Source: Chlorophyllum brunneum
Lineage: Eukaryota; Basidiomycota; Agaricomycetes; Agaricales; Agaricaceae
Length of the DNA: 64,000 nucleotides
Direction: 5' to 3'
NCBI GenBank assembly: GCA_963576785.1
Contig: OY756140.1
Location: forward strand, 1,488,001-1,552,000
Of this stretch, positions 1 to 12,472 are shown one piece after another (within the stretch, counting starts at the first letter, position 1; the number at the start of each line of letters is the position of its first letter). Made by a program: the position numbers and the translations under genes. The notes under the pieces were generated by a model that saw nothing but the letters and a program-made list of their open reading frames with translations, did not search any database and was not told where the DNA came from.

Positions 1-1044
1 ACGACCCAGAGCGACACCAAGTCACCCGGAGACAGCTAACACGGCAGGAAATCGAAGAGGCAGACTTCAAGGCGTATATTGCATCTTCATCCTCGGGGCA
101 CGAAGATGTAGAGGACGCGAAAATCCCCATCAAGAATAAAAAAGCCTCTCGGCAAAAACTGCGGGCTCTCCTACTGGGTGGAAATGATGATGCACTGCCT
201 GAAGGATGGAACAACGATGGTGAAGAAAGCGACGTAGACATGGAGATCACGTTTAATCCTGGCCTGAGCGAGCAGAAAGGAGAAGAAAATGAAACAACAG
301 TGGAGAAATACCAGAGGAAGATGCGGGAGAAGAGAAAGAAGAGGAAAGAAGAGCATAAGGAGAAGTTGAAAACGAAAGGCGCGACCAAGGGTACTCAGGA
401 AACGGGTGGGGGTGAAAGCGACAAATTCTTCAACTTTGGGGGCGGTAGCGAGGATGAAAGCGAAGAAGAGATTGACGGGAATACCGGCAGCATGAGGGAA
501 GTCGAGGAGGAAAAATCGCATTCGCGGGCACCACCTCAACGGAAAGAGAGCACAGTCGATGAATTGGTTCTCAAAGCCGCAGCAAACGACGCTAACAGGC
601 GGGATCCCAAGCACTTCGATATGAAAGCCGTTCTCAAAGCGGAGAAAAGGAAGGGAAAGAAAGGAAATAAAGGTAAAAAGAACCAGGAGGTCGAGTTACA
701 GGAGGACTTCAAGATTGACGTCAAGGATGAACGTTTCAAGATTCTCCACGAGGATCACCAGTTCGCTATCGATCCCACTAATCCCCAGTGCGTCCTCCTG
801 GAACCAGACCACGGTTTACCAAAACTGATAAACCCAACTCTTTAGTTTTCAGAAAACAAAAGGCATGAAAGCATTGTTGGAAGAGCGTCAACGAAGACAG
901 AAAGATGGCCACAGTGGATATGTGAACGCGCCGCCAACGCTTCAAGTGAAGGACATAGACAATACGGGTCTACAGAGCTTGGTGGAGAGTCTCAAGCGCA
1001 AGAGTCAACGTGGACATAATAGCGGAAAACGACGACGGCGATGA
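1..1044 (+). CDS. ESF1: ESF1 pre-rRNA processing protein, C-terminal part
   Basis: This is the 3' part of a gene that begins before the window. ESF1 is a nucleolar SSU-processome factor needed for 18S rRNA maturation. The frame is open from base 3 and shows the family's central stretch (EIEEADFKAYIAS, then MEITFNPGLSE), a long Lys/Glu-rich charged region, and the C-terminal NUC153 motif. I place one intron at 788-845. Splicing it out joins DPTNP to HFQKTKGMKALLEER, the conserved NUC153 sequence, whereas unspliced reading stops at 845. The protein ends in a basic tail KRRRR with TGA at 1042-1044. The gene converges on nudC, whose stop lies 157 bp away. Identification is by recalled family motifs. 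Confidence 0.9.
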
Positions 1045-1200
1045 TATTTGTTCTTCGGGTTCCGTTCCTGTGACATGCTTCTCGTTATTTGAGCATGGGT
1101 GTAAATGATAAAATCGATCCAAACATCATGGCTACGGATTTTACAGAGTGGAATGATGATCCTAAAATGATATGCAAAAAATACCGAACCAGATGCAAAA

Positions 1201-2103
1201 CTACATGATGTTCGCGTTGGATAGATCCAAATCCGGATATTGGGCTTGGAACTTCTTGAGGGCCTGGATAAGATGATCCACCTGTAGCTTAGACCTGAGA
1301 AGGAACAAGACTTTCGTACCTCCGCCTTCTTGATCTCGTCCGAAGTTGGTTTTCCCATTTGCTAGTCGGGTGTCAATCAAGTCGTACCGCAAAGAAGGCC
1401 GAAATCCCTCCATACCTTCTGCTGGTTGTCGAACTAAACCACGAAGACCAATTAGCATGCTGCTACAGGCCTGTGGCGGACGTGTCCCTACCATCATCTT
1501 TTCGACGATGCCGCTAGAAAGGGGATAAGAATACCAAATCGATCGGTATTCCCCTGTGCTGCTCACCGAGTCTCTGAATCCAGGTCGCTCAATTTGCTGT
1601 TGGGTGGCTCAATCTTGCTGGTATCGATTTTTGGATGATGAGTGAGAACATTCTCCCACCACGTCTGTTTATTCAGCTTTTCGAGAGTGATTAGAATTGT
1701 ATTCTGGTCCTCTGTGTGCAAAATGAGGAGGTTGATGGTGTGGAGTAGCCAGTCTACACACCCACGGTCCAGTTACTTTCTTCAACTTTGATTTCCTTGC
1801 AGAGTTCACCGTTGAGTATTGGCTCCTGTCCCTTGAAACCAACACTGAGCTTTTTCTTCTCGATTGTTACCGCAAGATGTTTGCCCCTCGTTCCTGAAGG
1901 AACTGGCACACTGATCTCAACTTCGCTAAGCTCCTGCCTCCATCGATAAGGCAGCGCTAGAGATGGTGTCACCGGGGATATTGATAGGGAACCAGGTGAA
2001 CAACTTCAAGCTGACCTTCCTGCTCAATAGCTTCTCGCCCGCGGTCGGTTTTGTCTTTGGCTTCGCGCTGATCCTTGGTTAGTTCCTCTTCGTTGCTGGC
2101 CAT
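1201..2103 (-). CDS. nudC: NudC nuclear distribution protein (CS domain)
   Basis: NudC is a cytoplasmic Hsp90-linked chaperone that supports dynein/LIS1 and nuclear migration in hyphae. The start (complement of 2101-2103) gives MASNEEELTKDQREAKD, an acidic/basic lead-in, followed by a CS (p23-like) domain with ALPYRWRQELSEVEI, KKKLSVGFKGQEPILNG and the conserved NWTVED. The C-terminal NudC tail contains GIVEKMMFDNQQKQMGKPTS and ends DLDLSNANIM. I infer at least seven exons; two neighbouring ones are only 22 nt (1492-1513) and 18 nt (1416-1433), and both are needed to rebuild the conserved tail. The protein is about 190 residues, normal for fungal NudC. It diverges from the SUMO ligase gene with 226 bp between start codons. 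Confidence 0.93.
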
Positions 2104-2329
2104 CGATGATCAAAAGACTTTTGAATGCATCTGCCATAAGGCAAGGCACCTTCTGATAAATCGTCAGATTATGTCATCGTGGGCCTCAAGGCTTGATTAT
2201 ACTTGTTTGCCCTGCGACCTGGCTTGGGTCAGCACTTCAGGTCGCTGCCTCACCGACTTTGGCTCCACGGCTAGATTTTTCTTCCTACCCTCTTCAACGC
2301 AGACCTAATCTGAGCCTGCGCACTAGTTC

Positions 2330-4855
2330 ATGGCGAGTACGGGTCCCTGGAATGATTTTGAGGTGCGTGGTCCACCCATTCTTTTACAATGTCTTTCTCA
2401 CATCTCTACAGGCTATCCGTCACAATATCAAACACAACACCGTGGATAAACTCAAACAGATATTGACTGGATTCAACGAGGAGTGTGGTACACACCACGC
2501 ACGCTCAGGCAAAAAGCAGGACATCATAGATAGGATTATTTCTTCCCTGGATCAATGGCGGACCACAAACGCGGAGGACAAGTGGTCGAAAGCGAAGGCG
2601 ATCGTAGCACAGGTCAGGTCTGGTGGAACGTACGTGCCTTCTTTTGTACTTCACCTCGCCATTGACGCGCGTGTGCTCCCAACCATCGTCGTAGTTTTCT
2701 TCTGGCTTTATTTACTGATGGTGTATATACAGGTATTCACAATCCCACTTTTCCATGGGTTCATTGTCCGGCTCGACCTCAAGCCCAAGTTCTATATATC
2801 ATGCCAACAACATCGTAAAGCCGGCTTTCCACAACCCAGCTTCCGGGCCGAGCGCTCTTCCGCGCTATGATCCATATGCGCCTCCACGCCGACCTGTTAT
2901 TCCCCCTACACCAAGCACATCCTCGTCGGCGTATTCGAAGCCTGCAGGTATGTCCCAAGGAGAGTTTTTGATAATTGATTTGCACAGTTCAGCTCAATGC
3001 ACTAGCTATTCGATTTAAGGAATCCCCTTTCTACCAAGTGGAACAGATATTATCACCGATCGTTGAGTGTCCAGGTATATCTCAAATTTTCACAAAGCAA
3101 CGTAATGTTCTCAACAGGTTTTTCTGCAGAATCTGCTAGCTCGACTGATCGTCGATCGCAACAGCTCAGCTTTACCTTGACTAGTGAACAAATCAACAAG
3201 CTCAGAGCTCCAGGGTGCGTCCCGCTACTGCCTTACTCTCATTTGTGCTAAAATTATAAAAAGCACGAAACACCAGCTGCGACTTTTTTGTACTTCGTCA
3301 TTTTTCTACTCTGGCCATTCTTCTTTTCGCTCAGCCAGTACCAATTCTGTCCCCTGTTTGGTCGAGTTCCCTCCCACATGTGAAGTTCGTGTTAACAACG
3401 TGCAGCTCAATGCCAACCTCAAGGGGCTGAAGAAAAAGCCTGGGACCGCACCCCCTCCTGATATAACTAAATTTGCGCGCCTGGTGAACACCCCAAATAA
3501 AGTCGAGCTCGTGTACGTGAACAGTCAGCAACCTGTGCAGAATAAGGTATGTGTATTCCACTCTTCTTACTGCTGAGGCATATGTAACTGTCCTTGCAGA
3601 AGTATTACATGGCAGTAATGCTTGTTGAGTCCACGGGCGTGGATGACCTGGTTGACAAGCTGAAAGCCTCTTCGTATAGGAAAGGCGAAGAAATTAAGCA
3701 GAAGAGTACGTCCCGGGCCGGGTTCTATTATACTCGTTCTAACTCTCGTACAGTGGTCGAGTCTGTGAATGCTGATGATGATATTATTGCTGGGCCATCA
3801 AAGATGTCGTTGAAGTGCCCTGTGCGTTATTGTGTTACCTAGGGATTGCAGTATCGTTTTTCTGATCATTATGTAGTTGAGCTTCATGCGGGTGATTACA
3901 CCTTGTCGCTCGTCAAAGTGTGTGCACTCGCAGTGCTTTGACGCAACTTCATGGTATTCGATGATGGAGCAGACGACGACATGGTTGTGTCCTGTATGCG
4001 AAAAACAACTGGATTACAGGGAACTTATCATTGATGGGTGAGTGAGGATAAGAGTCATGTGTCGGCTTTCCAGAGCTAAAGTCGTATTTTAGCTACTTCG
4101 ATGAAATTCTCAAGACGGTACCGGAAACTGTAGAGGACGTTGTCGTTGAAGCTGACGGAGAGTGGCATACTGCAGACAATAAATATGGAACCACGGCATG
4201 GAAAGCCAAATATCCGGTTATCGCCTCATCTCCAGAGCCCAAAATGGAGACGCCACCACCAGTCAAGATTGAGGCGGAAAGCAGCAAACCCAATGGGCAG
4301 CAAAAAACAGACGTGTCCTACATTCTATTATCCGACGACGACGAGGAGGAGGTTCAGAATGAGCTTTCACCTTTGCAGAGTGGCAACCGCTCGGGTGACT
4401 CTATTCCTCCTCCTACTCAATACCACAGTCAAAAGAAGGACAATGTCATTGACCTCACGCTGGACTCCGATGACGATGACCTTGCTCTCATACAGTCAGG
4501 GAAACGGAAAGTAGGCGAGGCCGACCTCGGTCCCGCTTCACCAACAGAGCCAATATGGAAAAAAGGACGACATGAGGTTGATTATCAACTCCCCTCCATC
4601 ACGACGCTTCATAACTCTGCTTCCGGTCCTCACTTCCGACAGCCCGCGATAACGAATAGCGGCCGACTTCCACCACCGCACTCCATCAACCCGGGGACCC
4701 CCAGTCGCTATCCACATTACCCGGGGACTCCTGCTCCTCCCCCTCTCTACAACAATCTACCAATCCGCGGCGGCAGTTCTGCCCCTGGTCCTCTTCAGCT
4801 ACCGCCTTTGCCAGGCATACCACCCCGTCCAAGCGGTCCCCCCCGTTGGCCATAG
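2330..4855 (+). CDS. Siz/PIAS-type SUMO E3 ligase
   Basis: The protein transfers SUMO from Ubc9 to nuclear substrates. The ATG at 2330 gives MASTGPWNDFE, which splices directly to an N-terminal SAP DNA-binding helix pair (HNTVDKLKQIL, ARSGKKQDIIDRI; roughly 2415-2620). A PINIT-like middle region follows (about 3130-3700, including PPTCEVRVNNVQLN). The SP-RING (about 3800-4020) shows SLKCP, CRSSKCVHSQCFD and CPVCEK, i.e. the expected Cys/His ligands. Two SUMO-interaction motifs lie after it: VSYILLSDDDEEE at 4313-4354 and VIDLTLDSDDDD at about 4445-4480. The C-terminus is Pro-rich and disordered. Several 50-60 nt introns interrupt the gene. It is most like yeast Siz1/Siz2; which of the two cannot be decided here. 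Confidence 0.9.
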
Positions 4856-5232
4856 TTATTGTATTTATTTCTTCACCAGGTATTATCCTAGTTTACATCG
4901 ACTTAGTCACTTGAGGCCTAATGCGCATGCCTATGTATTATATACATCCGAGTATTTTGAATGGTAGGAATAGTTGGTGATCAGCCTTGAGCGTGCCCGA
5001 GTTCTCAAACCGACTTCCGAACCGAATGTGGCGGTGCGGATTGTGTGCTCAACCCATCATGCATCAGGCGGAATCTCGCCGAGTCGCCAAAGGCGCTCTG
5101 CGGTCCTAAGCGGAGTTTCAAACCTCTCCGGTGCTTCCCGAAAGGTTTTTGACACGCGAAGTTTTAGTAACTCGTCACTCAACCTTTTCCTTTCACCTCC
5201 ACTCAGTCCTCCCGGTCTCTCCTCCCTCAAAA
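4856..5232. other. Intergenic: 3' region of SUMO ligase and promoter of ADP/ATP carrier
   Basis: About 380 bp between two genes on the plus strand. It holds an AT-rich stretch near 4930-4965 that probably belongs to the SUMO ligase 3' end, and a pyrimidine-rich tract just before the next start codon. I see no further open frame with family support. Confidence 0.6.
5183..5230 (+). promoter_or_regulatory. CT-rich tract before the ADP/ATP carrier start
   Basis: This is a nearly uninterrupted C/T run ending a few bases before the ATG at 5233, followed by an A-rich start context (CTCAAAAATGG). Pyrimidine tracts of this kind sit near transcription starts of strongly expressed filamentous-fungal genes. 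The role here is inferred from position only. Confidence 0.5.
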
Positions 5233-6445
5233 ATGGCCGATACGAAGAAGGTCAAAACTCCCAAGGAATTCGCTAGTGCGTATAGTCTATGGCGACCATT
5301 CTGTCTTGAAGCTCAATGTATTTTGTCGCGTGCAGTTGATTTCTTGATGGGTGGTGTTTCCGCTGTAAGCATCTTAGCATCTGCGCAACTTTGTACTTCT
5401 TTTTGACGCGTTGCATGAAGGCCGTCGCCAAGACCAGTGCAGCTCCCATTGAGCGTATCAAGCTCCTCGTTCAGAACCAGGATGAGATGGTATGTGCTAG
5501 TCGATTTTGTTAATAATGCTTTGAGTTGACACGTCACCCACTCTCCAGATCAAGCAAGGCCGTCTTGCTTCCCCCTACAAGGGAGTCGCTGACGCCTTTG
5601 CCCGTACCTATAAGGAGGAGGGTCTCGTATCTCTCTGGAGAGGAAATACTGCCAACGTCATCCGTTACTTCCCTACCCAGGCCCTTAACTTTGCTTTCAG
5701 TATGTCTACTTTTCCTTATACACTTCAAAGCTCCTGAGTATTCGTGCAGAGGATTATTTCAAATCCTTGTTCGGGTTCAAGAAGAGTGAAGGCTACTGGA
5801 GGTGGTTCGCCGGCAATGTTGCTTCTGGTGGTGCTGCTGGTGCTTCCTCCCTCCTCTTTGTTTACTCCCTTGATTATGCCCGTACCCGTCTTGCCAATGA
5901 CGCCAAGTCGGCTAAATCAGGCGGTGCTCGCCAGTTCAATGGCTTGGTCGATGTTTACAGGAAGACCCTTGCGTCCGATGGTATCGCCGGCCTCTACCGT
6001 GGTTTCGTCCCCTCCGTTGTTGGCATCATTGTCTACCGTGGTCTCTATTTCGGTGTCTACGATTCACTCAAGCCTGTCGTCCTTGTTGGCGCTCTTGAGG
6101 GCTCGTTCTTGGCTTCCTTCGGTCTCGGTTGGGGTGTTACCATTGGTGCCGGTCTTGCTTCCTATCCTCTCGACACTATCCGGTATGTTCGTGGACGTTT
6201 GTTCGTTATCTAAGCTGACTCGGTGGTTTAGTCGTCGCATGATGATGACCTCTGGTTCTGGCCAGAACTACAAGTCGATGTTCGATGCAGGTTCTCAGAT
6301 CATTGCCAAGGAAGGTATCAAGTCACTCTTCAAGGGTGCTGGTGCCAACATTCTCCGTGGTGTTGCTGGAGCTGGTGTGCTCTCGCTCTATGACAAGCTT
6401 CAACAGGTTATGTTCGGCAAGGTCTACTCTGGAGGCTCCGGGTAA
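5233..6445 (+). CDS. AAC: Mitochondrial ADP/ATP carrier
   Basis: This inner-membrane antiporter swaps matrix ATP for cytosolic ADP. After splicing the protein is about 310 residues, the normal length, with three mitochondrial-carrier repeats. Visible signatures include [15 protein letters not shown] in repeat 1, [15 protein letters not shown] in repeat 2, and the ADP/ATP-carrier hallmark RRRMMM in repeat 3 (around 6233-6250, formed across an intron). The start [14 protein letters not shown] is followed by an intron and then [11 protein letters not shown]. Introns lie near 5275-5335, 5362-5420, 5490-5548, 5700-5750 and 6183-6231. Nothing is broken. The CT-rich leader fits strong expression. 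Confidence 0.97.
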
Positions 6446-6702
6446 ATTGTTGACGTGGGTTGCTAATGCATTCATATATACACCGTACGCATAGACTGTC
6501 ATTTTTATTGGCTTCTCGTTGGGTATGGCATACTCTACTATACTATACCTGGTAAAAGTTAGTACTAGAATTTAGTGCGGATAATTGCCCTCATCTCTGT
6601 CAGAGTGCGAAAGTGGTGTTCCGAACGAAGGTGGTGATTTGAACCGGCGATTAAAACGGGGCTGCCGATCAATAAGGCTTGGGCTGATGAGTCGCGCTGA
6701 GC

Positions 6703-9214
6703 ATGCGATGCTTTCTTCTCCGTCCACTTCGCATCTTCTGTCGAACGTATGCAACTACAGCGCTAGCCGAGTCAAATGCTTCTGCTGGTGCTGTCACATT
6801 GCGACCTTACCAGCATGACTGTATCCAGTCCTGCCTGGATGCCTTAGCATCAGGTTGCACCAGAATCGGTGTATCTTTACCGACTGGCTCCGGAAAAACG
6901 ACTGCCTTTCTGTCCTTGTTATCACGGATTCCCGCGCCACTTGCAAACCCCAATGCTACGCGATCACTCGTCGTCGTCAATAGCATAGAACTTGCGAGGC
7001 AGTCCGCAGAGCAAGCCGTTCGGTTGTTCCCTCAATGGTCCGTTGAGATAGAGCAGGGAGCAAAGCATAACGCGACTGGTTCAGCTGATCTGTAAGTCTT
7101 ATGGCCCGGTCGTAGAATAGGCACTGAAATCGTCCCGAAGCACTGTTGCAACTTACCAGACATTAGTTAGGGCCGAACGCGCCAAAAAATTCGATCCTAA
7201 TCTGTTGAAAGCCATAATTATTGACGAGGCACACCACTCTGCTGCCCCCTCGTATGTTATCAAGCTAGATCCGGGAGTGTTTTTACATCTCAAATTGCTT
7301 CAGTTACAGGAGGCTCTTGTCTCAGTTTGACCCAAACATCCTCCACCCTGACTGTACCCTTCAACCACCTGTCCTTCCTCACCCCATCCCCATAATTGGC
7401 TTTTCTGCTACTTTCAGTCGTCACGATGGATTGGCTCTTGGATCCGTCTTTGAACGAATCGTTTATCACCGTGACTTCCTGGATATGATTAAGGACCAGT
7501 GGTGAGTGGGACTCCCTCTTCGTCTCACAGTTGGGCTTGACGCCTTTGTGTCCAGGCTCTGTGATATCCGGTTCACGGGTGTCAAAGCAAACCTCAACCT
7601 CGGTCGAGTTGCTTTGAATACGCAAACAGGTGATTTCAATCCTAGTAGCCTGGTGCAGCAGATGAATAAAGAACCTATCAATGAATTGGTTGTCAAGAGC
7701 TGGATTGATCGTGCTGGTAAGTCCTTGTCTGCCAACCAGCTTTGTGAGATTTTTATGAAAATCTACGGTATCAGCTGATCGTAGATCTACTCTCGTCTTT
7801 TGCGTCAACATAGACCACGTCCGAGCCTTGACATTGGCCTTCAGGCGGCTCGGTGTTGATGCGCGAGGTCTCGATTCATACACAAATCCTATCGAGCGCA
7901 AATTACTTGTTTCGCGGTTTAGAGAGGGACTATTCCCAGTGCTGGTCAACTGTGGTTCGTGAATCCCATTATCGACCAGCCGCTGCAGCTCAGACTGACA
8001 CCGGGAACCAGCCATCTTAACCGAAGGCGCCGATATTCCCAACATCGACTGCGTCGTTTTGGCTAGACCTACACGATCACCAAATGTTTATGCTCAAATG
8101 GTACGAAGCCTTTAGATATGCCCCATGCGTTGTACTCCAGCTGACCGTCTCTCAAGATTGGTAGAGGAATGCGCCTGTCCCCGTCAACGGGAAAAAGAGA
8201 TTGCCGGATCATGGACTTTGTAGACGTCTCGACACAACTTAATGTCGTCTCGTTACCGAGCCTCCTTGGCTTGGATCCTGCAGAAATCGACGATGAAGGT
8301 ATAGTGCCGACTGATCCGTCCAAAACCATATCGCTGAATTATTCCCCGGTTCAGAGAACCTAAAGACGCTAGAGATTAAATCCCAGGCTAAAACAGAACC
8401 TTTTACTTGCCCTCATAACTCGGACTTTCTCTCCGACTCACATTATGAAGAAGCGACAGTTACCTATATTGATCATGAAAACCCTTTCTCTCTCATGGAC
8501 AACAGTTCCGGCGCCCCAAATCTGTTCAAGCTCAGTCATAATGCGTGGGTTGGATGTGGTGACAATATCTATGTGCTACCTTGCCTCCAGTGCGGTGACG
8601 TTAGGATCCAACCAAAAGAAACCGACGAAAGTGTGATATCTCCTCAGTGAGACCTATAGACATTTTACTAACACCAGATCCAGGTGGTGAACATTTCAGT
8701 GCATACTTTATCCCCCAACTGGATGAAAAAACTGCCAAAATTATCCATCTTCCTATGTACATACGTAAACGACACATACTCAATGCCTCCACACTTGCCG
8801 AAGCAGTCAAAGGTTGTGATACCTACGTCTCCAAGAAGGTGCTTCGAGGGTCCATGATCAAAGGGTGTGTTTTTAGTCCTCGATCTATCAACCGAAGATA
8901 TTGACACAGGAAGTCACAGAGTTCTGCGGAATGCTAGATGGAGATCAGATCCGGCAACCGAAGCTCAGAAGAAGTTTGTGAGAGCCAAGTGGCTGAACAA
9001 GAAGTCGGCCAAGGAGACTGAGGTAGACACTACTTCTGGGGAAAAGTTTGGGAAGATGACCAAGGGAGAGGCTGCCAACATAATCACTCGGTTGAAGCAT
9101 GGAGCCAAGGCAAGTCATTCCTCGGATTTGATGGTCATATGTAACCTGGCACTAGCTGCGATACGAGAAGAAGCTGAAAGAAATTACCAAACTCCAGAAT
9201 GCAACCATGAATGA
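6703..9214 (+). CDS. IRC3: IRC3-type mitochondrial DEAD/DEAH helicase
   Basis: This is an SF2 helicase that acts on mitochondrial DNA branch structures in yeast. The start at 6703 gives [20 protein letters not shown], an Arg-rich presequence without acidic residues, which fits mitochondrial import. Motifs in order are the Q-motif-like LRPYQ, Walker [10 protein letters not shown], Walker [10 protein letters not shown], motif [14 protein letters not shown], motif IV/V in [14 protein letters not shown] and TEGADIP, and motif [12 protein letters not shown]. The long C-terminal region includes [29 protein letters not shown] and [19 protein letters not shown]. At least seven introns split the gene. 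It lies 257 bp after the ADP/ATP carrier and converges on the pseudouridine gene, whose stop is about 90 bp away. Confidence 0.9.
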
Positions 9215-9302
9215 ACAAGCTAGATTAGCAAGATATAGAGTACAGGTTGGACCCATCATAAACTAGAGCCAATACACTATCGCTATCCCTATTGCCAGGT
9301 GT

Positions 9303-12300
9303 TTATACAGCAGATAATTGGAGTTTCAGGGCATCAGAGAGAAGCGGTGACACAGCTAATTCACTCTGTAGGGTTAGCACTGCCGCTTGTTGCGCCATCG
9401 TAATCATCTGCTCCAGCTCCTTTGGATTATGGAATGCCTGTGGGTTTTGAGAGAGTGAGGTGAGAACAGCACCCACGAATGAGTCTCCAGCCCCCGTCAC
9501 ATTAATCGCATTCTCGATGGGAAGGGCGGGAAAGTGCTGAAGAACAACAATTTCTTTGTTGTTCCCTTGTGCGACGACGTACCGGGAATGGGGATTACTC
9601 CTTTCCCGTCCCCACGGAGACGTTGCTGCATCTCTTGGATCAATGCGCATAACAATAATTACACCGCGTTCGCCACATTTAATAATGAGGTGTTGGAAGA
9701 ATGGCAGAAGGTTGATCGCCATTTGGGCAATTCCTTGTTCTATCAGAAAAGACAGTGTGCCTTTGCTGACATCAAGATCTGTAACGTTCCTCCTTGCAAG
9801 TTGCTCTAGGTCCATGCGGAACGCCGACTCAAGACCCATACTGTCGATGCACGACCACCAATATGGATTAGACGATAAATTGTAGGGGTCGGTTTGGACC
9901 GTATTGTAGATGTGAATGAGCTCAAGGAGATTGGGTGAAAAGAATGTAATTGGGGCTCCACTCAAGTCGGGTTGTGCCAGCAGGGCTTCGACTGATGGCA
10001 GGATGGCTGTGGACTTAATGACCGAGGTAGGTTCACTATTAGGGCTTGGTCAGTAACAAGCAGTTCAGTATTCGATCCACATACAAGAATACTGCAGAAA
10101 AATAAGCACTATGCTCCCAGCAAGGAGAATAAACTCACTTTTAATACCGTGCTTGTCGCAGTAGCTCACAACTCCCGTAATGGCTGCGGGGGAGATATTG
10201 CCATCAATGGCTACAATCTTGGGAATATGCCTTCGCAACTGTGGGATGATCTACTTCAAATTAGCTTATATGTACTATGAGGGTCCAGAGAAACGGACCT
10301 GTTCATCAAGCACAGCTCGAGTAATCTCCATGTCTGCTACACCCCCGACGAGATGGCCTGCACTGTCTAGGACCATATCACAAACAGCTGTTCCCTTGTC
10401 GCTTTTCAAGAGACCATCAGTTCTCATACCGAGCTTGTCCGTTTCTTCGAGAAGAAGTCTACCAAAGCTATCCTCGCCAATAGGTGCAACCAGGAGCGAT
10501 GACGTTGAAAGTTCTTGGGCGGTCAAGATACGATGGGCGGCCTCGGCCATGTTGCGCGCTACGCCTCCTAGAGACACAGAAACCTTTCCGGGGGCAGTGG
10601 AGTGCTTGGTCATTGTGGCGCTAGCATCAGTGTTGGCCTGGGCCGTGATGTCTACGGCCGCAGACCCAATGATTATGAGATCAGCCGGTGGCTTGAGAAG
10701 TGTCAGTGACCGAATCAACGAAGATGTTGTTCGACGCACGAGAGTAATATCTTCGACTGGGGTGCTAGTAAGGCTGGCGGCGCCTGTACTTGTAACTACT
10801 TTTTCAAGCAATGGCAGGGTGAACGACATAGAAAGGGGATCCTGTGGAGCGAGGATCAGAATTATCCTCAGCAAGTGAATGAAAACCATACATAACCATT
10901 AGCCAGTTTAGCATATTGAACAGCAATCTCGCTACCTATACATGATCTCCGATTTGAGCGTGCCCTTGAGAATAAGCAAGTGCCTTACCAACGCGTGCAG
11001 TATTTCTCAGAAGGGCTATGTTAGAATGCAAGGATTCTCCCTTTGTCAACTCCGCTACGCGGGCCAAGAGCCATGGTGTTACTTCCTTTCCTTGCTTATT
11101 CATTCCATTTGCTTCGGATTCAGCGACTGCCTGAGAAACCAATGCCTGAATCATTTCTCCCTTGGCTTCGTATTCTTGAGGGATAGGGACAGCGAAAAAG
11201 GCACCGTTATCCAGCCCTAATTCTACTTGTGAATCTGTATGGCGTTGAGTTCAATCACAAAGCGAATCCGGAATATAAGGTGACACTGACGTAGTATCTT
11301 GGCCGCTTGAACTGGGTTGTTGACATTCCAAGGAACCTACTTCCATGAATCATGCTAATCAGCTGCGACCGAAATAACACACACACCATAAACCCACTCA
11401 TGCGAGAGAAGAAGGCAGGGAAATCACGAGTTTCGCCATAGGCTATCACGGGAACACCCAGAGTCTCCTAGGTCGATGTAAACGTCTGCAAGTTGGGAGA
11501 AACGGTTTAGGACTGTCTTACGAGGTATTCTAGCGTTCTAGTGGAGCGTAAGTGAGGCAATAGAGGCAGATTATCACTGGGCGCCACATACCGTCCTATG
11601 TCAAGGATAGACTTGACACCAGCGGATACAAGACCCACAGGACATCGCGTCAATTCATGGAGGTCAGCAGAAATGTCCATTGCTATCGGCTCTGTTAGTG
11701 TTGATGAATCCAAATCGGAGTCAAGCGCACATGTTTCTCCTCCTCGATGTACTCCACCCAACCTTCAATTCAGGCCTCAGCAAACCGCATACTTGAGTCG
11801 AGACAGACGCACCCTCCAGTTGAAAACACCTTTGGCGTATGTAAACAACCGGCGCGGAAACCAAAGAATGTGTTATGCATACCCTAATACCCGCCAAGGC
11901 GGAGAATATAAGTGTTGCACAGCAGGTCGTACCTGCACACATATAATCAACACTCTAGAGATGACTTCAGGGCCCAGATTCACCAACCTCCATCCGCCTT
12001 CAAGGCAATGGCGGGTGCGATATCTCTCCTTGACAGCTTGGCCTTTTTCCTATCGGGGTCTGCAAGCCTCTCGAGTTCACGTCTCGTCAAGCCAATTTTG
12101 ATCCTCCCATCTACCATTCCAATTGTCGCAGGGACGGACCCGGTTGATCGGACAATGTTCTCTAATTCAAGTCCCAGGTCCAAGTTATGGGGGTATGGTA
12201 GGCCGTGGGTTACAACAGCGGTCTCCAGAGATACGACAGGCTTTCCGGCACCCAGAGCTTCCTCAACTTCGGGATGCACGTCGATGGGTCGTTCGAGAGC

Positions 12301-12378
12301 CGAGAGACGCGAGACACTCCGTCGTACACCGACTGTGCAGGTCCTACTGATGACACGTCCATAGCATATCCACGACAT
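9303..12378 (-). CDS. Fused pseudouridine-5'-phosphate glycosidase / PfkB pseudouridine kinase
   Basis: This is a bifunctional enzyme for pseudouridine breakdown. The PfkB half phosphorylates pseudouridine; the IndA/YeiN half cleaves pseudouridine 5'-phosphate to uracil and ribose 5-phosphate. The N-terminal half shows KPVVSLETAVVTHGLPYPHN, GTTCCATLIFSALAGI, GGVHRGGET, MDISADLHEL and SAGVKSILDIG with the catalytic-type Lys, then KEVTPWLLARVAELT. The kinase half shows DLIIIGSAAVDITA, SVSLGGVARNMAEAAHRI and the PfkB C-terminal signature NVTGAGDSFVGA with the catalytic Asp. I chose the ATG at 12376-12378 (MSWICYGRVISRTC), an Arg-rich presequence that suggests mitochondrial targeting. Many introns. 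The start codon lies only 94 bp from that of moaE on the other strand. Confidence 0.88.
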
Positions 12379-12472
12379 CGTGTCAGTTCGGAGAGCGTTT
12401 TGGAAGGTGAGGATGTTGAAGTCAGGGACTCGGAATATGAAATAGCAAACGGCCCGGCGTGCCCGGTACATT

